Shown here: piece after piece, positions 18,325 to 28,630 of the stretch
Numbering within the stretch: position 1 is the stretch's first letter
Layout: each line of letters begins with the position of its first letter
Source of the DNA: Chitinophagales bacterium
Lineage (GTDB): Bacteria; Bacteroidota; Bacteroidia; Chitinophagales; JADIYW01
Length of the DNA: 64,000 nucleotides
Reading direction: 5' to 3'
Assembly: GCA_019694955.1 (NCBI GenBank)
Contig: JAIBAX010000008.1
Location: 1 to 64,000 of the forward strand
Made by a program: the position numbers and the translations under genes
Notes under the pieces: generated by a model
The model's input: only the letters and a program-made list of their open reading frames with translations
Databases searched by the model: none
What the model was told of the DNA's origin: nothing

Positions 18325-21300
18325 TTAAGGTTCATTAACACAACTTATGGTATAATAATATTTATTTTCAACGTACTGCCCATTCTCAAGGTAGCCTTCT
18401 ATTTTGATAATCCCGGATTCTTCTTTATCAAAAAAGAAATCAACTGGCATTATAAGTTCATTGGATGCATACGTCCCATTAACAGTCAACTCCTTTTTAT
18501 GGATTAAATCTCCATTACCTTTTAGCAACGATATAGTACACTTCTCCAATTTACTACCCGTATTATTTACACTAAATGGCGATGTGGAAAAAACTACATT
18601 TAGTTCAGAATTTCCTTGGCAAGTAATATTTGCATTCGAACCACCTATATTCGATGGAAGTTCCAATTGAAGACCTATGATATAATTCGTTCCACTTTCC
18701 CTTCTAATAATATAACGAGCGTGTTGCTTATCAACATCCGAAGCCAAAATATTGGTCGTAACTCCAACCCATTTATTTGTAATATCCTCACCAAAATCAT
18801 GTGTAACATCTAAATCTTCATATGTAATTATGTCGCCAAATTTGGTACGCATATTTATTGATGAAGTAATATCCGATAATGCACTATTATTAATATCAAC
18901 TAATTCAAAATCAATTACATTATCATCATTAGAGGTTGCTAAATCATCTATCTGATAATCACAAAACGAAAGCCTCAAGCCTCCGGGACATGCTACACAG
19001 GAAGAATTTGCGGGCGCACACGCACTACTCTGTGCAGGATTAGAAGTCACCTCAAATTTATCCAAATGGAAATCTGTCAGTTTATTGAAGTTGCCCGGTT
19101 GTACTCGGTAGTTGAAACAACCCAGTGTGGTTTCAATATAGTCTGACGGTTGAATATCATTAAAAGACATACAGTTGTCTTCAACTTCAATTTGACCCAC
19201 TAGCGGAACATCCCAAATGCCATTCTCATACTTTGGTGTGAAAATATTTAAGTACTCAAAAACATCAGAATTTGAATTGTCTGCTATACAAATGTTAAGA
19301 TCATTGCTAGACAACATTTCAGGATAACCCTTAAAGAGAATTGGAATACATACAATTGAGCCGTTTATTTGATCTGGATCAACGCCAATCTGCGTCTTTA
19401 AAAACTGCTCACACGCATGTTCATCTATTTCAACACAAAAATCCAATAGTTCATCACAAGAAAATACTCGCCTTAAAGAGATATCATCTACAATAAAGTT
19501 ATTTCCACCTTCAGTCCCGGTAGATGTGTACAGCCTTATATCGGCAGTTGAATGATTATTTGAATTCCAGTTGAGATTTATATCCATCCAACCCACATTG
19601 TTACAACTATTTCCATTAGAAATAGCCTTACTATAAACAACTTGTCCATTAATTTCCACAGTTAATATGGGTTGATTGGGAGATGATGGTTGAATATTTA
19701 ATGCCTTCAAGGAAAACTTATATAATTTATCCGTTTGGGTATTGATAGTTGACTTCCAAAAATACTTAATGCCATTATTCATTTGGCTGGTCGTTGCACC
19801 ATCCAACACCATAAAATTTCCCCCTGAATAGGTTGTAGAATTTATTCCCGTACACCATCCACCTCCTCCACTATAGACATAATTCTGAATTAAATAATTC
19901 CCTACCAAATTACTAGGATTCCCTTCCGCTGTATGATGTAGGTATTCTGTTTGAAAACCATCCACTTCCGGATTAGTGAAATCACCATTAACAATTAATT
20001 CTTCTGCAGTACATCCTTCCAAGAACAAATCAAATAATGAGCTATAAACCAAATTTTTATTTGCTATTGTAGGTTTAGTAATAAGTGAATTTGAAATTGT
20101 AAATGTATGTTCTCCAACATGCTGTGTAGTCCAATTATGATCCCCATTTACTGTGCCAACTAAAAGTCCATACGCATACCAATTGTAAATGTTATTTCCT
20201 AATGCAATGTCTCCAGCATATATAGTATCCCCTACCATCAACGTATCCGGCTCACCTATTACCAACAACGGTACACTATCCTGCGGTGCATATACATAGT
20301 TTGTCTTGTTCAAAAATATCGTGTCGGTGCCGAAGTGGTGGAAGAGGAATTTGTTGCCACTGATGTTTAGTGTATCTAAGCTTGTGTTTGTCTGGTATAG
20401 GTTTGGTATCGTGTCTGTAAGATTATTTCCATTCAAATAAACCTGCTTTAAAGTATCTGCTACAATAGATGGTATCTTTCCTCCTAAATTATTATTGCTC
20501 AAATCTAACACTTGCACACTCTTGAATGCCAAACTCGGCAACGTGTCGGTTAGGTTATTATTGCTCAAATCCACCTTCGATACACCACAACCACCACTCG
20601 CCATTGTTATGCCATACCAACTGCTGATACTGCCTGTCAGCCAGTTCGTCTTCGTCGTCCAGTTCGCACCTCCTGTCTCATTGTACAACTTCACCAACTC
20701 CAATGAATCCAAATACGTCTTGTTCGAACATAATACTACCGACGGATTATAACTATAAAAATCACTCGTCAACGATATACTCGCTATCTGGCTGTTGGTC
20801 ACCACGCAATGATAGGTTACTGCGCCTCCTGTCAGCACAGGTTGGTAGGTGCTATCGCCCACTATCGTTGCGTCCAACACGCCATTCTTATACCATTTAT
20901 AGGTGTTGTCGCCAAGCGTACCACCTGCCGTTACCGTCAATTTTGTCCCTTTGAGGTTCGTACCTAGCTTCTTCTGGGGACTGTATGCAAAGTATGCAAT
21001 GTCTTTATTATATATTAAGCTATTGAAATTTAACTTATTATTATATATATACAAATAACTAGGCTTCGGTGGATTAAAATCAGGAACATAGCTAAGTTCA
21101 TTATCATAAGCGATTATCTGCACTATACTCGTACAGGCTGCCAGCGATGGAAAACTTCCTGAGAATTTATTACCTTGAATCAACAAATGTGTTAACATGG
21201 GACAATTCAAATTAGGGAAGGTGCCAGTCAATCCACTTCCCGTTAAGTTTATAGATGTTAATTTCGGGCAATTAATATTTGAAAAAGTTCCTGTTAAAGT

Positions 21301-22782
21301 AGGTGTGTAATATATATTCAGCTCAGAAAGGTTTGGTAAATTCCAATTCGGTATCCCTCCGGTAAGGTTATTTACTCCTAAGCGAAGTCCTGCCAAGTTC
21401 GGCAAATTAAAATTCGGTATTGTATCTGTTAACTGATTAGAATTTAGATATAAAATACTTAAACTCGTTTGGTTATAATTGGGAATATTGCCCGTGAACT
21501 TATTACTTGATAAATCTAAGCTGATGATCTTGGGAATATATAATACTGACAAATCCCCTCCAAACCTCGAATCTGCTCCTATCCAATGCGTTAGATCAGG
21601 TAAATATTGTGCCGGAATATTCCGCTCAAACTTACAGCTTTGCGTATATAAATACCGCAGATTTGACATTTGCAATACAGGGAAATTACCATATAAATTA
21701 TTGCCTGCCAAATTTAAATGCTCTATCCCTCCAAACTTCAACGTATCCGGCAATGAGTCCTTCAAACCATTGCTACTCAAACTCAGGTTCTGTACCACAC
21801 ATCCATCTGTACTCATCGTTACGCCAAACCAGGTGCTGATGGCATTGCTTGTCAACCAGTTTGTCTTATTTGTCCATGTGCTTCCTTGTGTAGCATTATA
21901 TATGGCTACTAATTGTAAGGAGTCCTTTTGCCTAGCATTCGCACAACTCTCCACCACTCCGTCATACACATAATAACCATAATTATTCGTACTTATAGAA
22001 AACGTTCCCGTATTGCTATTCGTTACCACACAATAATACGAACCACTGCTCGGTGGCGTATAGGTATTGTCACCCACTATCGTCGTATATAATGAATAAC
22101 TCGTACTCGCCCTGTCTTTCTTATACCACTTATATGTACTCGTACTCACCTGACCACTCGGTACAATCATCTGCAAACCACTTAATTGGATATCTAACTT
22201 CTGTTGGGGATTATAGTAAAATGTCGTTACATCTAAATTTGGAACAATATGGTCGAAGTTCAACTTATTGCCTGTTGCATTGACATAACTTGGTTTCGGA
22301 CTCGTGAAATCCGGTAAACTCGTTAAATTATTCCCGTTCAAATCCAAACTGTTCATCACACTACCACTAAACGCAGGACATGCACCCGTTATCTTATTGC
22401 CATATAGCCATAATGTTGTCATTGATGGACAGTTGATATATCCAAAACTGCCTCCTATGGAATTGTAGTTGAAGTTCAAGCTTGTCAAATATGGAAATGC
22501 TAATGTGTCCGGCCAGCTACCTTTGATATTATTGCTCTGTAACGTAATACTCGCTACTCCACAACCATTCGCCGTCAAGGTAACGCCTGCCCATGTATTG
22601 ATAGGATTACTGCTCAACCAGTTTGTCTTTGTCGTCCAGTTTGCACCTTCTGTATTATTGTACAACTTTACCAACATCAATGAGTCAGCCTCACGTGTAC
22701 TGCTACATTGACCCATCGTATTTTGCTCACCTATAGATACAAATAAAACTATCAGTATCAATATCCTTGATATCAACTTCAT
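18325..22782 (-). CDS. Secreted LRR/Ig-like modular protein
   Basis: This 1485-residue protein has a signal peptide of about 25 residues. Three modules follow (starting near residues 26, 277 and 686). Each opens with a cap like plant LRRNT_2 (DSLxLVxLYNxTxGxxWTxKTNWL, W-GVT, GC), continues with leucine-rich repeats of the plant-receptor type (xLxLxxNxLxGxIPxL), and closes with an Ig-like strand set (YKWYK, GDNTY, YYCVVTNS). After residue 910 comes a jelly-roll/carbohydrate-binding-like domain (ELIVNGDFTNP, NNFIVDDISLRRV), then further beta domains to the end. No T9SS C-terminal signal is evident. It is 27 bases downstream of the 172-residue gene and 11 bases upstream of the next. The probable role is surface adhesion or recognition. 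Confidence 0.9.
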   Translation of the reverse strand: MKLISRILILIVLFVSIGEQNTMGQCSSTREADSLMLVKLYNNTEGANWTTKTNWLSSNPINTWAGVTLTANGCGVASITLQSNNIKGSWPDTLAFPYLTSLNFNYNSIGGSFGYINCPSMTTLWLYGNKITGACPAFSGSVMNSLDLNGNNLTSLPDFTSPKPSYVNATGNKLNFDHIVPNLDVTTFYYNPQQKLDIQLSGLQMIVPSGQVSTSTYKWYKKDRASTSYSLYTTIVGDNTYTPPSSGSYYCVVTNSNTGTFSISTNNYGYYVYDGVVESCANARQKDSLQLVAIYNATQGSTWTNKTNWLTSNAISTWFGVTMSTDGCVVQNLSLSSNGLKDSLPDTLKFGGIEHLNLAGNNLYGNFPVLQMSNLRYLYTQSCKFERNIPAQYLPDLTHWIGADSRFGGDLSVLYIPKIISLDLSSNKFTGNIPNYNQTSLSILYLNSNQLTDTIPNFNLPNLAGLRLGVNNLTGGIPNWNLPNLSELNIYYTPTLTGTFSNINCPKLTSINLTGSGLTGTFPNLNCPMLTHLLIQGNKFSGSFPSLAACTSIVQIIAYDNELSYVPDFNPPKPSYLYIYNNKLNFNSLIYNKDIAYFAYSPQKKLGTNLKGTKLTVTAGGTLGDNTYKWYKNGVLDATIVGDSTYQPVLTGGAVTYHCVVTNSQIASISLTSDFYSYNPSVVLCSNKTYLDSLELVKLYNETGGANWTTKTNWLTGSISSWYGITMASGGCGVSKVDLSNNNLTDTLPSLAFKSVQVLDLSNNNLGGKIPSIVADTLKQVYLNGNNLTDTIPNLYQTNTSLDTLNISGNKFLFHHFGTDTIFLNKTNYVYAPQDSVPLLVIGEPDTLMVGDTIYAGDIALGNNIYNWYAYGLLVGTVNGDHNWTTQHVGEHTFTISNSLITKPTIANKNLVYSSLFDLFLEGCTAEELIVNGDFTNPEVDGFQTEYLHHTAEGNPSNLVGNYLIQNYVYSGGGGWCTGINSTTYSGGNFMVLDGATTSQMNNGIKYFWKSTINTQTDKLYKFSLKALNIQPSSPNQPILTVEINGQVVYSKAISNGNSCNNVGWMDINLNWNSNNHSTADIRLYTSTGTEGGNNFIVDDISLRRVFSCDELLDFCVEIDEHACEQFLKTQIGVDPDQINGSIVCIPILFKGYPEMLSSNDLNICIADNSNSDVFEYLNIFTPKYENGIWDVPLVGQIEVEDNCMSFNDIQPSDYIETTLGCFNYRVQPGNFNKLTDFHLDKFEVTSNPAQSSACAPANSSCVACPGGLRLSFCDYQIDDLATSNDDNVIDFELVDINNSALSDITSSINMRTKFGDIITYEDLDVTHDFGEDITNKWVGVTTNILASDVDKQHARYIIRRESGTNYIIGLQLELPSNIGGSNANITCQGNSELNVVFSTSPFSVNNTGSKLEKCTISLLKGNGDLIHKKELTVNGTYASNELIMPVDFFFDKEESGIIKIEGYLENGQYVENKYYYTISCVNEP

Positions 22783-22809
22783 GGTTGGAGTTTGGTTAAA
22801 ATAATATTA

Positions 22810-23328
22810 TTAATAAAAACTTACTTCTACTACGTCATTCGTATATCCGCTGTTGGCAGTCTTGATACTGTCTGCCAAAGTGCCATACTGTGTCATGACA
22901 TTTGTGGGTGCTTCTGAAAACAATAACTGTGTCTTATAATCCTGTACCAATGTCGAACACTCATTTGAGATGCTATTGAACTTCTCTGTAACGGTATTGT
23001 CTATCTCATTTTGCGGTAAATTAATCGACGATATCTCTTTACGTAGTTTATACGTATAAGCCTCATACAATTTTACGACTACTCGTTGCTCCTCAATGCT
23101 CTCTTCATCAGGGTTCTTTACCCAAGAATCCTGCTCCTTAAATTCATAGTTGATACGAAAATAAGCCTTATGCAAGTAAGCATTCCATGATAGGTTCTCA
23201 AATGAAAAAGTACACGCCGTATTCACCGTCTCATATGAATTGAAGTCCGGTACAGATTTGAAATTTTGCCAAGAAAGTTGAGAGGGCGTAATTCCTAATA
23301 GTAGTAAGAAGAAAAGAGTTATATTCAT
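22810..23328 (-). CDS. Exported protein of unknown function, first gene of operon
   Basis: This 172-residue protein has a signal peptide (MNITLFFLLLLGITPS). The mature part is mainly helical with acidic patches (EESIEEQRVVVKLYEAY), a pair of widely spaced Cys residues (about 39 and 124), and a beta-like C-terminal tail (NDVVEVSFY). No family recognised. It directly follows a good -33/-7 promoter and leads the LRR/RHS operon on the minus strand. Confidence 0.72.
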   Translation of the reverse strand: MNITLFFLLLLGITPSQLSWQNFKSVPDFNSYETVNTACTFSFENLSWNAYLHKAYFRINYEFKEQDSWVKNPDEESIEEQRVVVKLYEAYTYKLRKEISSINLPQNEIDNTVTEKFNSISNECSTLVQDYKTQLLFSEAPTNVMTQYGTLADSIKTANSGYTNDVVEVSFY

Positions 23329-23348
23329 TTTAGTTGATTTTCGTTAAA

Positions 23349-23380
23349 CAAAGTAAACAATTAACGACAATATTTCCAAA
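23349..23380 (-). promoter_or_regulatory. Bacteroidota-type promoter of the LRR/RHS operon
   Basis: On the minus strand TTTG (23380-23377) is followed after exactly 20 bases by TTACTTTG (23356-23349). This matches the Bacteroidota TTTG-N19-21-TAnnTTTG consensus with one mismatch. The predicted start lies about 15 bases upstream of ATG 23328. Confidence 0.7.
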
Positions 23381-23508
23381 TTATTTTAACATTTGTTGGT
23401 ATCTTTTTTTTAATAATAATATTTCTTCACAATTATTAAAAACTATTTACTTTTAATACCTGTTTTTTACAAAAAAATAGCCTTTCAGGGTTGGAAGAGA
23501 TGAGTTTT

Positions 23509-26292
23509 TTATAATTTAATTCCTAAAGTTCCTTTAATTAATAATCCGTTTCTCCAGACGGTTTCATTTTCTCTTATAAGCCTTAACGCATCGTTTTGCA
23601 CCCTGAATTCAACGTTTAAATATTTTGTAACAGGAAAGGTACTTTGTAGAAAGAAGCCCAATCGGTCTCCATTGATAGAGCCATTAGCATACTGTAAACC
23701 TATTGTATTCTTTGATTTTTTTAATACGGAGAAATTTGCGCTTAACTCTTCAAAGAAAATACGCTCAATATCAGCCTGATTGGGTAAGGTCATATTAAAA
23801 GATTGTTGGAATCCCATATTTTTCTTTGATTTTATAACATATCGAAATCCTGCCTGATGCACTTTCTCATAACCAAACTGCAAATATTCCAGTTCCACAT
23901 TTCCGCCAGTAATGGTTTGTGAACGAAAATTCCGGTTTAGAATATTATTATAAGTCATCTGAATATTATGGTTGATATTGCCAGTAACAAATGTGTACGC
24001 AGCATTGGCTTGTATATTAGAATAAAAATTCCGGGAAGGTCTATTCAGTATTACTTCACTATTTATAATGGGTTGGTAAACTAATTGAATATAAGGGAAT
24101 TTTGGTTTGGAGAATGCGATGGAGGTAAGTACAGCTCTAAAATATCTCGGAGATGCTGTTGATACCTCAAACTGATCTTCCTTATATCTTACTTGTAATG
24201 TCAATTGGTTTTTTAGTAGTGTTTGCTGAATACCTGTCTCAAATGTTAACCTATCTTTTATGGAGAATGGCAACCCAAAAGCACTATAATTTTTACCTAT
24301 AAACTCTACTCCTGATTCCCATTTGAGTTTAAGGCGCTTTATTTTTGTTGAGAAGTTTATCTTTCCAGCCATTTCTGGAATACCAAAGCCTTGACTCTTA
24401 TCAAATGACTTGGCAACTTCTCCATATAAGATGTAAGCAGATTTGAACAAATTCATTCCAAAGTTTAGTGAGGCAACATGTGCCACACCTTTTTCATCCG
24501 CCAACTCAATATTCGCCGGATTGATGGTATAAGGAGAGGCCAAGTAATTTATATGTACGAAGTTTTCTTTAGGACTACCCCAACCACCAGAAACACCAAA
24601 TATGCTTCTTTTTGTAACGGAATCTTGCCCAATGGATGAAATTGAATCGTTCAAAAATGAGGTAAGAATATCTGATTTTCCGGCAACTGTAGAAATAAAT
24701 ATCTTTTCATTATCAAATGTAATGAGTCCACCAGTCAACCTATTGCCTTCTAATGTCATCGGCGTAAACTCCGGATAAATCTTTCCAACTTCGATATTCT
24801 TAAACGAGTTCAGTATTTTCTCTTTTTTTGATAGCAAGGAGAAGACATTGTCGAGATCTTTTAATGAAGAAGGGTCATTCAGCAATTCTTCAAATGGAAC
24901 GTTTTTATATTTCTTAAGTTCTCCCGAATAATCCATTAATTTATCAAGTTGCTTTATGTCGATATCTTTCATCCCAATTAGTTGTTCTATCTCGTCGATT
25001 TGTTTTTCCAAATCGCCAATCTGTCGGATATCATCTAATGAGAAATTATCTACGACTTTGTCAATATCTTTCAAGTCCTGCCAGTCTTCAATTTTTAATG
25101 TTGATTTTATTTTATTTAACCCTGCAATTTTATCGGTTAAGCCAATCGCATTTTCTGTTAAGGAGGATTTATCCAGCCACTTTTTGTATTCTCCGGTAGC
25201 AACAAACTTTTGTAGCTTATTGATGACTGTATCCATATTATCGCTTTTAATATCGAATGGCAACGAGTCTCTTGGAATAAATGACAAAAGTTCTTCTAAT
25301 TTATCAGGTTGGAAGTCTTTAAATATATCGCTTACTTTCTTAAAATTATCGGGAGTTAGTCCATAATTATCTCTGATTTCTTCCAGCTTTTTTATCTTCG
25401 ATTTTATTTCCGGATTATCAAGTATCTGTTTGAAAGCTTCCTGATTTTTCAAGATATTTAATTGCTCCATAATGTTTGGGTCGTCTAATAACTTGCTGAG
25501 TGTGTCGAAATCCGGTATTACTTTCCGCCAATAGTCTTTGTTAATTTTATCGATATCTGAAAGATTGACCGGGATTTTCTGTCCAGCAATTGCGTTGAGT
25601 TTTTCATACGCTTTTTGTATCAAGATTGTTTTAAATTGTTGATAGTCGAACTTAACATTGTAGTGGTCTGTGCCTCTGAATAGGCCTTCCGGATTATCTG
25701 TAGATAAGAACAATTCTCCAGTTACAGGGATGTCAAAGACGCTTAAGGTAGGAACTACATTTAATCGGGCATAGTTAGGATAGGTTTGCAAAGTATCATT
25801 AAATACATTCTGATACTGACCATTGAAATTTGCGCTTAATCCGAAGGTGACTTTCTTCTTTTGCTGAATGCTGTCTTGAAGGTCTTCAATTTTATTATAC
25901 ACGTAATTATAGTTGGCGATAGCCAATTCATTTAATCCCGGATAATCCAGCAACCTAACCTGAATATCGTAGTTTTCATTCTTAAAAAGTAGATTGTCAT
26001 CCGGTAAAACAAAGATTGTGCTAATACCGGGTAGGTTCTCCCTTGAAACGAATTGCGTTCCGGGAACGAGGAGGAATTTCTCTGTTCTTGCCTCATAAAC
26101 CTTTCCAGATTCTCTAGAGGTGATGACTGTCTCCAGTAGCACGACCAACTTTTCATTCCCATTATTTCTCAATAACAAGTCCCACGCATTCAGATATGAC
26201 ACACCCTTCTCTATCTGTCGGAAAGAAACTTCGACTTGTGCAGATACAAAGAATGAGGTGAATATCAGTATTGCTAAAAGAAAATATCTCAT
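23509..26292 (-). CDS. Outer-membrane barrel protein with TANFOR-like head and long helical middle
   Basis: This 927-residue protein has a signal peptide of 18 residues (ending FFVSAQ). Residues 20-140 form a beta domain (NAWDLLLRNNGNEKLVVLLE, LLVPGTQF, NENYDIQVRLL) whose pattern matches the first domain of the TANFOR protein at 32759 (FALQPGT, EGNYTMCVQAF). Residues 150-240 are beta. Residues 240-520 are strongly helical, with repeated Asp/Leu/Lys (LDDPN, DDIRQIGDLEKQIDEIEQL), probably coiled coil. Residues 540-927 are alternating beta strands of an outer-membrane barrel, ending in hydrophobic LGIKL. The barrel resembles that of the 577-residue protein at 31042. A head and helical rod joined to a barrel suggests a surface or export component. 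Role not known. Confidence 0.82.
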   Translation of the reverse strand: MRYFLLAILIFTSFFVSAQVEVSFRQIEKGVSYLNAWDLLLRNNGNEKLVVLLETVITSRESGKVYEARTEKFLLVPGTQFVSRENLPGISTIFVLPDDNLLFKNENYDIQVRLLDYPGLNELAIANYNYVYNKIEDLQDSIQQKKKVTFGLSANFNGQYQNVFNDTLQTYPNYARLNVVPTLSVFDIPVTGELFLSTDNPEGLFRGTDHYNVKFDYQQFKTILIQKAYEKLNAIAGQKIPVNLSDIDKINKDYWRKVIPDFDTLSKLLDDPNIMEQLNILKNQEAFKQILDNPEIKSKIKKLEEIRDNYGLTPDNFKKVSDIFKDFQPDKLEELLSFIPRDSLPFDIKSDNMDTVINKLQKFVATGEYKKWLDKSSLTENAIGLTDKIAGLNKIKSTLKIEDWQDLKDIDKVVDNFSLDDIRQIGDLEKQIDEIEQLIGMKDIDIKQLDKLMDYSGELKKYKNVPFEELLNDPSSLKDLDNVFSLLSKKEKILNSFKNIEVGKIYPEFTPMTLEGNRLTGGLITFDNEKIFISTVAGKSDILTSFLNDSISSIGQDSVTKRSIFGVSGGWGSPKENFVHINYLASPYTINPANIELADEKGVAHVASLNFGMNLFKSAYILYGEVAKSFDKSQGFGIPEMAGKINFSTKIKRLKLKWESGVEFIGKNYSAFGLPFSIKDRLTFETGIQQTLLKNQLTLQVRYKEDQFEVSTASPRYFRAVLTSIAFSKPKFPYIQLVYQPIINSEVILNRPSRNFYSNIQANAAYTFVTGNINHNIQMTYNNILNRNFRSQTITGGNVELEYLQFGYEKVHQAGFRYVIKSKKNMGFQQSFNMTLPNQADIERIFFEELSANFSVLKKSKNTIGLQYANGSINGDRLGFFLQSTFPVTKYLNVEFRVQNDALRLIRENETVWRNGLLIKGTLGIKL

Positions 26293-26326
26293 GGCTGCTT
26301 CAGGGAAATTTTTTATCTAATCTACA

Positions 26327-26334
26327 CAAAAATA
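26327..26334 (-). promoter_or_regulatory. Candidate -7 element for the 927-residue barrel gene
   Basis: TATTTTTG on the minus strand fits TAnnTTTG and lies about 35 bases upstream of ATG 26292. I found no clear TTTG at the right distance, so this is a partial match. Confidence 0.4.
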
Positions 26335-26423
26335 ATAATTTGACAAGTTTTATAATCATATTGAACCAATTTTTTAACCAAAAAAATGTATGCGCTGCTC
26401 CATAAAAACCAATCTTACTATTT

Positions 26424-27962
26424 CTATGCTCCCCAAGCATCCCTATCTAATGACCTAAACTGAATCGCCTCGGCAAGGTGTTCCATCTTTATTTCTTCGC
26501 TACCTGCCAAATCTGCAACTGTTCTTGATACCTTTAGGATTCTGTCATAAGCCCTAGCCGAAAGACCTAATCTTGACATTGCAGTATTTAGGAGCGTTTG
26601 ACAAACAGGAGTGAGTATGCACACTTCTCTGGTCATCTTACTGCTCATCTGAGCATTGCAATAAATATCCTTATGATCCTTGAAACGGTGAATTTGTGCT
26701 TCTCTGCCCTTGATAACCCGCTCTCTAATTTGAGTGCTGGATTCTGACTTGCGAGTGCCGGAAAGCTCACTGAGTTCTACGGGTGTTACTTCTACATGGA
26801 GATCGATTCTATCCATTATAGGGCCGGATATCTTGCTCAAGTATTTCGATACGGCGCCGGGAGGACAGGTGCATTGTTTTGTAGGGTGATTATAGAAACC
26901 GCATAGGCAAGGATTTAAAGATGCCACCAACAAGAAACTGCAATCATAATCAATAGAAACCTTAGCACGTGAAATCGTCACCCTTCTTTCCTCCATCGGT
27001 TGTCGCATCACTTCCAAAACGGAGCGTTTAAATTCCGGCAATTCATCTAAAAACAATACGCCATTATGCGCCAATGATATTTCTCCCGGCATGGGATTGC
27101 CTCCGCCACCTACCAGTGCTACATCGCTGATGGTATGATGCGGAGAACGGAAAGGACGTGTTGCCATTAATCCCACATTGGAAGGCAGCTTTCCTGCAAC
27201 AGAATATATTTTGGTGGTTTCCAGTGCTTCCTGGAGTGACAATGGTGGCAAAATAGAAGGCAATCGGCGTGCTAGCATGGTTTTGCCGGCGCCCGGTGGA
27301 CCAATAAGAATGACATTATGTCCACCTGAAGCGGCTATCTCTAAGGCTCTCTTAATATTTTCCTGTCCTTTTACTTCTGAGAAATCAAATTCAGCATGCT
27401 CATAACCGGCAAAGAATTCCTCTCTTGCATTAATAAATGTTGGTTGCAAGGTTGAATGACCGTTCATTAAGTCTATCACTTCACGAATATTTTCCACACC
27501 ATATACTTGTATACCTTTAACGATGGCGGCCTCCTGAATATTGGCTTTGGGCAAAATTATTCCTTTAAATCCTTCCTTCATGGCCTGTATGGTCATGGGC
27601 AGAGCGCCCCGTAATGGCTGTAGTAATCCATCTAATGAAAGTTCGCCCATCATCACAAAATCTGCCAGCTTATCTGTATTGATTTGCGCGGAAGAAGCTA
27701 AAATGCCTATCGCAATAGGTAGGTCATAAGCAGATCCTTCCTTTCGGATATCTGCGGGTGAAAGATTGACGACGATCTTATCTCGCGGCATCTTATAGGC
27801 AATATGTTTTATAGAAGATTCAATACGAAATAAACTCTCTTTGACCGCATTATCCGGAAGTCCAACGATAAAATACTTGACACCACCTCCTATATTTGTC
27901 TCTACTGTAATGGTGGCAGCATCCACACCATAAACAGCACTACCATAAGTTTTTACAACCAT
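26424..27962 (-). CDS. comM: YifB/ComM family Mg-chelatase-like AAA+ ATPase
   Basis: This 512-residue protein is close to the usual family length. It shows the N-terminal ChlI-like fold (GLPDNAVKES, NLSPADIRKEGSAYDLPIA), Walker A GPPGAGKT (about residues 222-229), Walker B LFLDELPEF, FRSPHHT, and the MCM/ChlI-like C-terminal part with RAYDRILKVSRT. ComM in other bacteria is a hexameric helicase that drives branch migration during natural transformation. It is a stand-alone gene here. Nothing in the sequence suggests loss of function. Confidence 0.95.
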   Translation of the reverse strand: MVVKTYGSAVYGVDAATITVETNIGGGVKYFIVGLPDNAVKESLFRIESSIKHIAYKMPRDKIVVNLSPADIRKEGSAYDLPIAIGILASSAQINTDKLADFVMMGELSLDGLLQPLRGALPMTIQAMKEGFKGIILPKANIQEAAIVKGIQVYGVENIREVIDLMNGHSTLQPTFINAREEFFAGYEHAEFDFSEVKGQENIKRALEIAASGGHNVILIGPPGAGKTMLARRLPSILPPLSLQEALETTKIYSVAGKLPSNVGLMATRPFRSPHHTISDVALVGGGGNPMPGEISLAHNGVLFLDELPEFKRSVLEVMRQPMEERRVTISRAKVSIDYDCSFLLVASLNPCLCGFYNHPTKQCTCPPGAVSKYLSKISGPIMDRIDLHVEVTPVELSELSGTRKSESSTQIRERVIKGREAQIHRFKDHKDIYCNAQMSSKMTREVCILTPVCQTLLNTAMSRLGLSARAYDRILKVSRTVADLAGSEEIKMEHLAEAIQFRSLDRDAWGA

Positions 27963-28090
27963 ACCTGATTCTTTACTATATAAGATACAAAAGAGGTGAA
28001 AATTCCACGAAAGTGCAGGATTTTTTTGAAATAAATTTTTATGGGTGCCTCGTTGTTACTATTACTTATTTCGGTAATCTGCGGTCGGGC

Positions 28091-28549
28091 TTAGTTGGAA
28101 GGATATGCTTCTTTCACTTGTTTTGCCCACTCTATAATAGTTGACTGTTCTTTATCGGTTAGTTTTGCATTCTTGTGAATGAGTGTATAAGAAGTTAGTG
28201 GCATCCATCCTTCTTCCTGTGATTCGATGATTTCATCTAATTTATGCTTGGCTTTCTTTTCCGTATAGCTGGCAAATTCAGAGAAGTTCAGGTGTTGCTT
28301 TCCTTCTTTTACATGATGATCCATCCAAATTCGGGTAGGTTGTATAACAGCATACCAAGGATACACCGTATTATTTGAATGACAGTCATAGCATGTCTTC
28401 TTTAAGATATCTTCTACATCTGCTGGAATGGTAGCAACTTTACTAATGTCTTGCTCCCCAACAACGGTAGATATATTCTTATTTCTCGGTAAAAATTGTG
28501 CTAATACCAATACAACACCCAATCCAATTAAAATCTTCTTTTTCATCAA
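28091..28549 (-). CDS. Haem-binding domain protein (Haem_bd family)
   Basis: This 152-residue protein has an N-terminal membrane or signal segment (residues 5-20) followed by a single c-type haem motif CYDCH (Cys53, Cys56, His57) and conserved WYAVIQP and EGWMPLTSYTLIHKNAKLT blocks. These are typical of the short Bacteroidota Haem_bd proteins (PF14376 type). It is probably periplasmic and membrane-anchored, with a redox role not further defined. Confidence 0.88.
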   Translation of the reverse strand: MMKKKILIGLGVVLVLAQFLPRNKNISTVVGEQDISKVATIPADVEDILKKTCYDCHSNNTVYPWYAVIQPTRIWMDHHVKEGKQHLNFSEFASYTEKKAKHKLDEIIESQEEGWMPLTSYTLIHKNAKLTDKEQSTIIEWAKQVKEAYPSN

Positions 28550-28630
28550 ATTACATTAAACATACTAATAACACATATAATGAACATTTCAATCATTATA
28601 TTTAGCTTTTCGTAAAAATAGAGATAAAAC

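Noticed and set aside
18325-22782. Spaced repeats that could suggest a CRISPR array
   Set aside because: The repeats are irregular, diverged and coding (LRR and Ig-like modules in one long frame).
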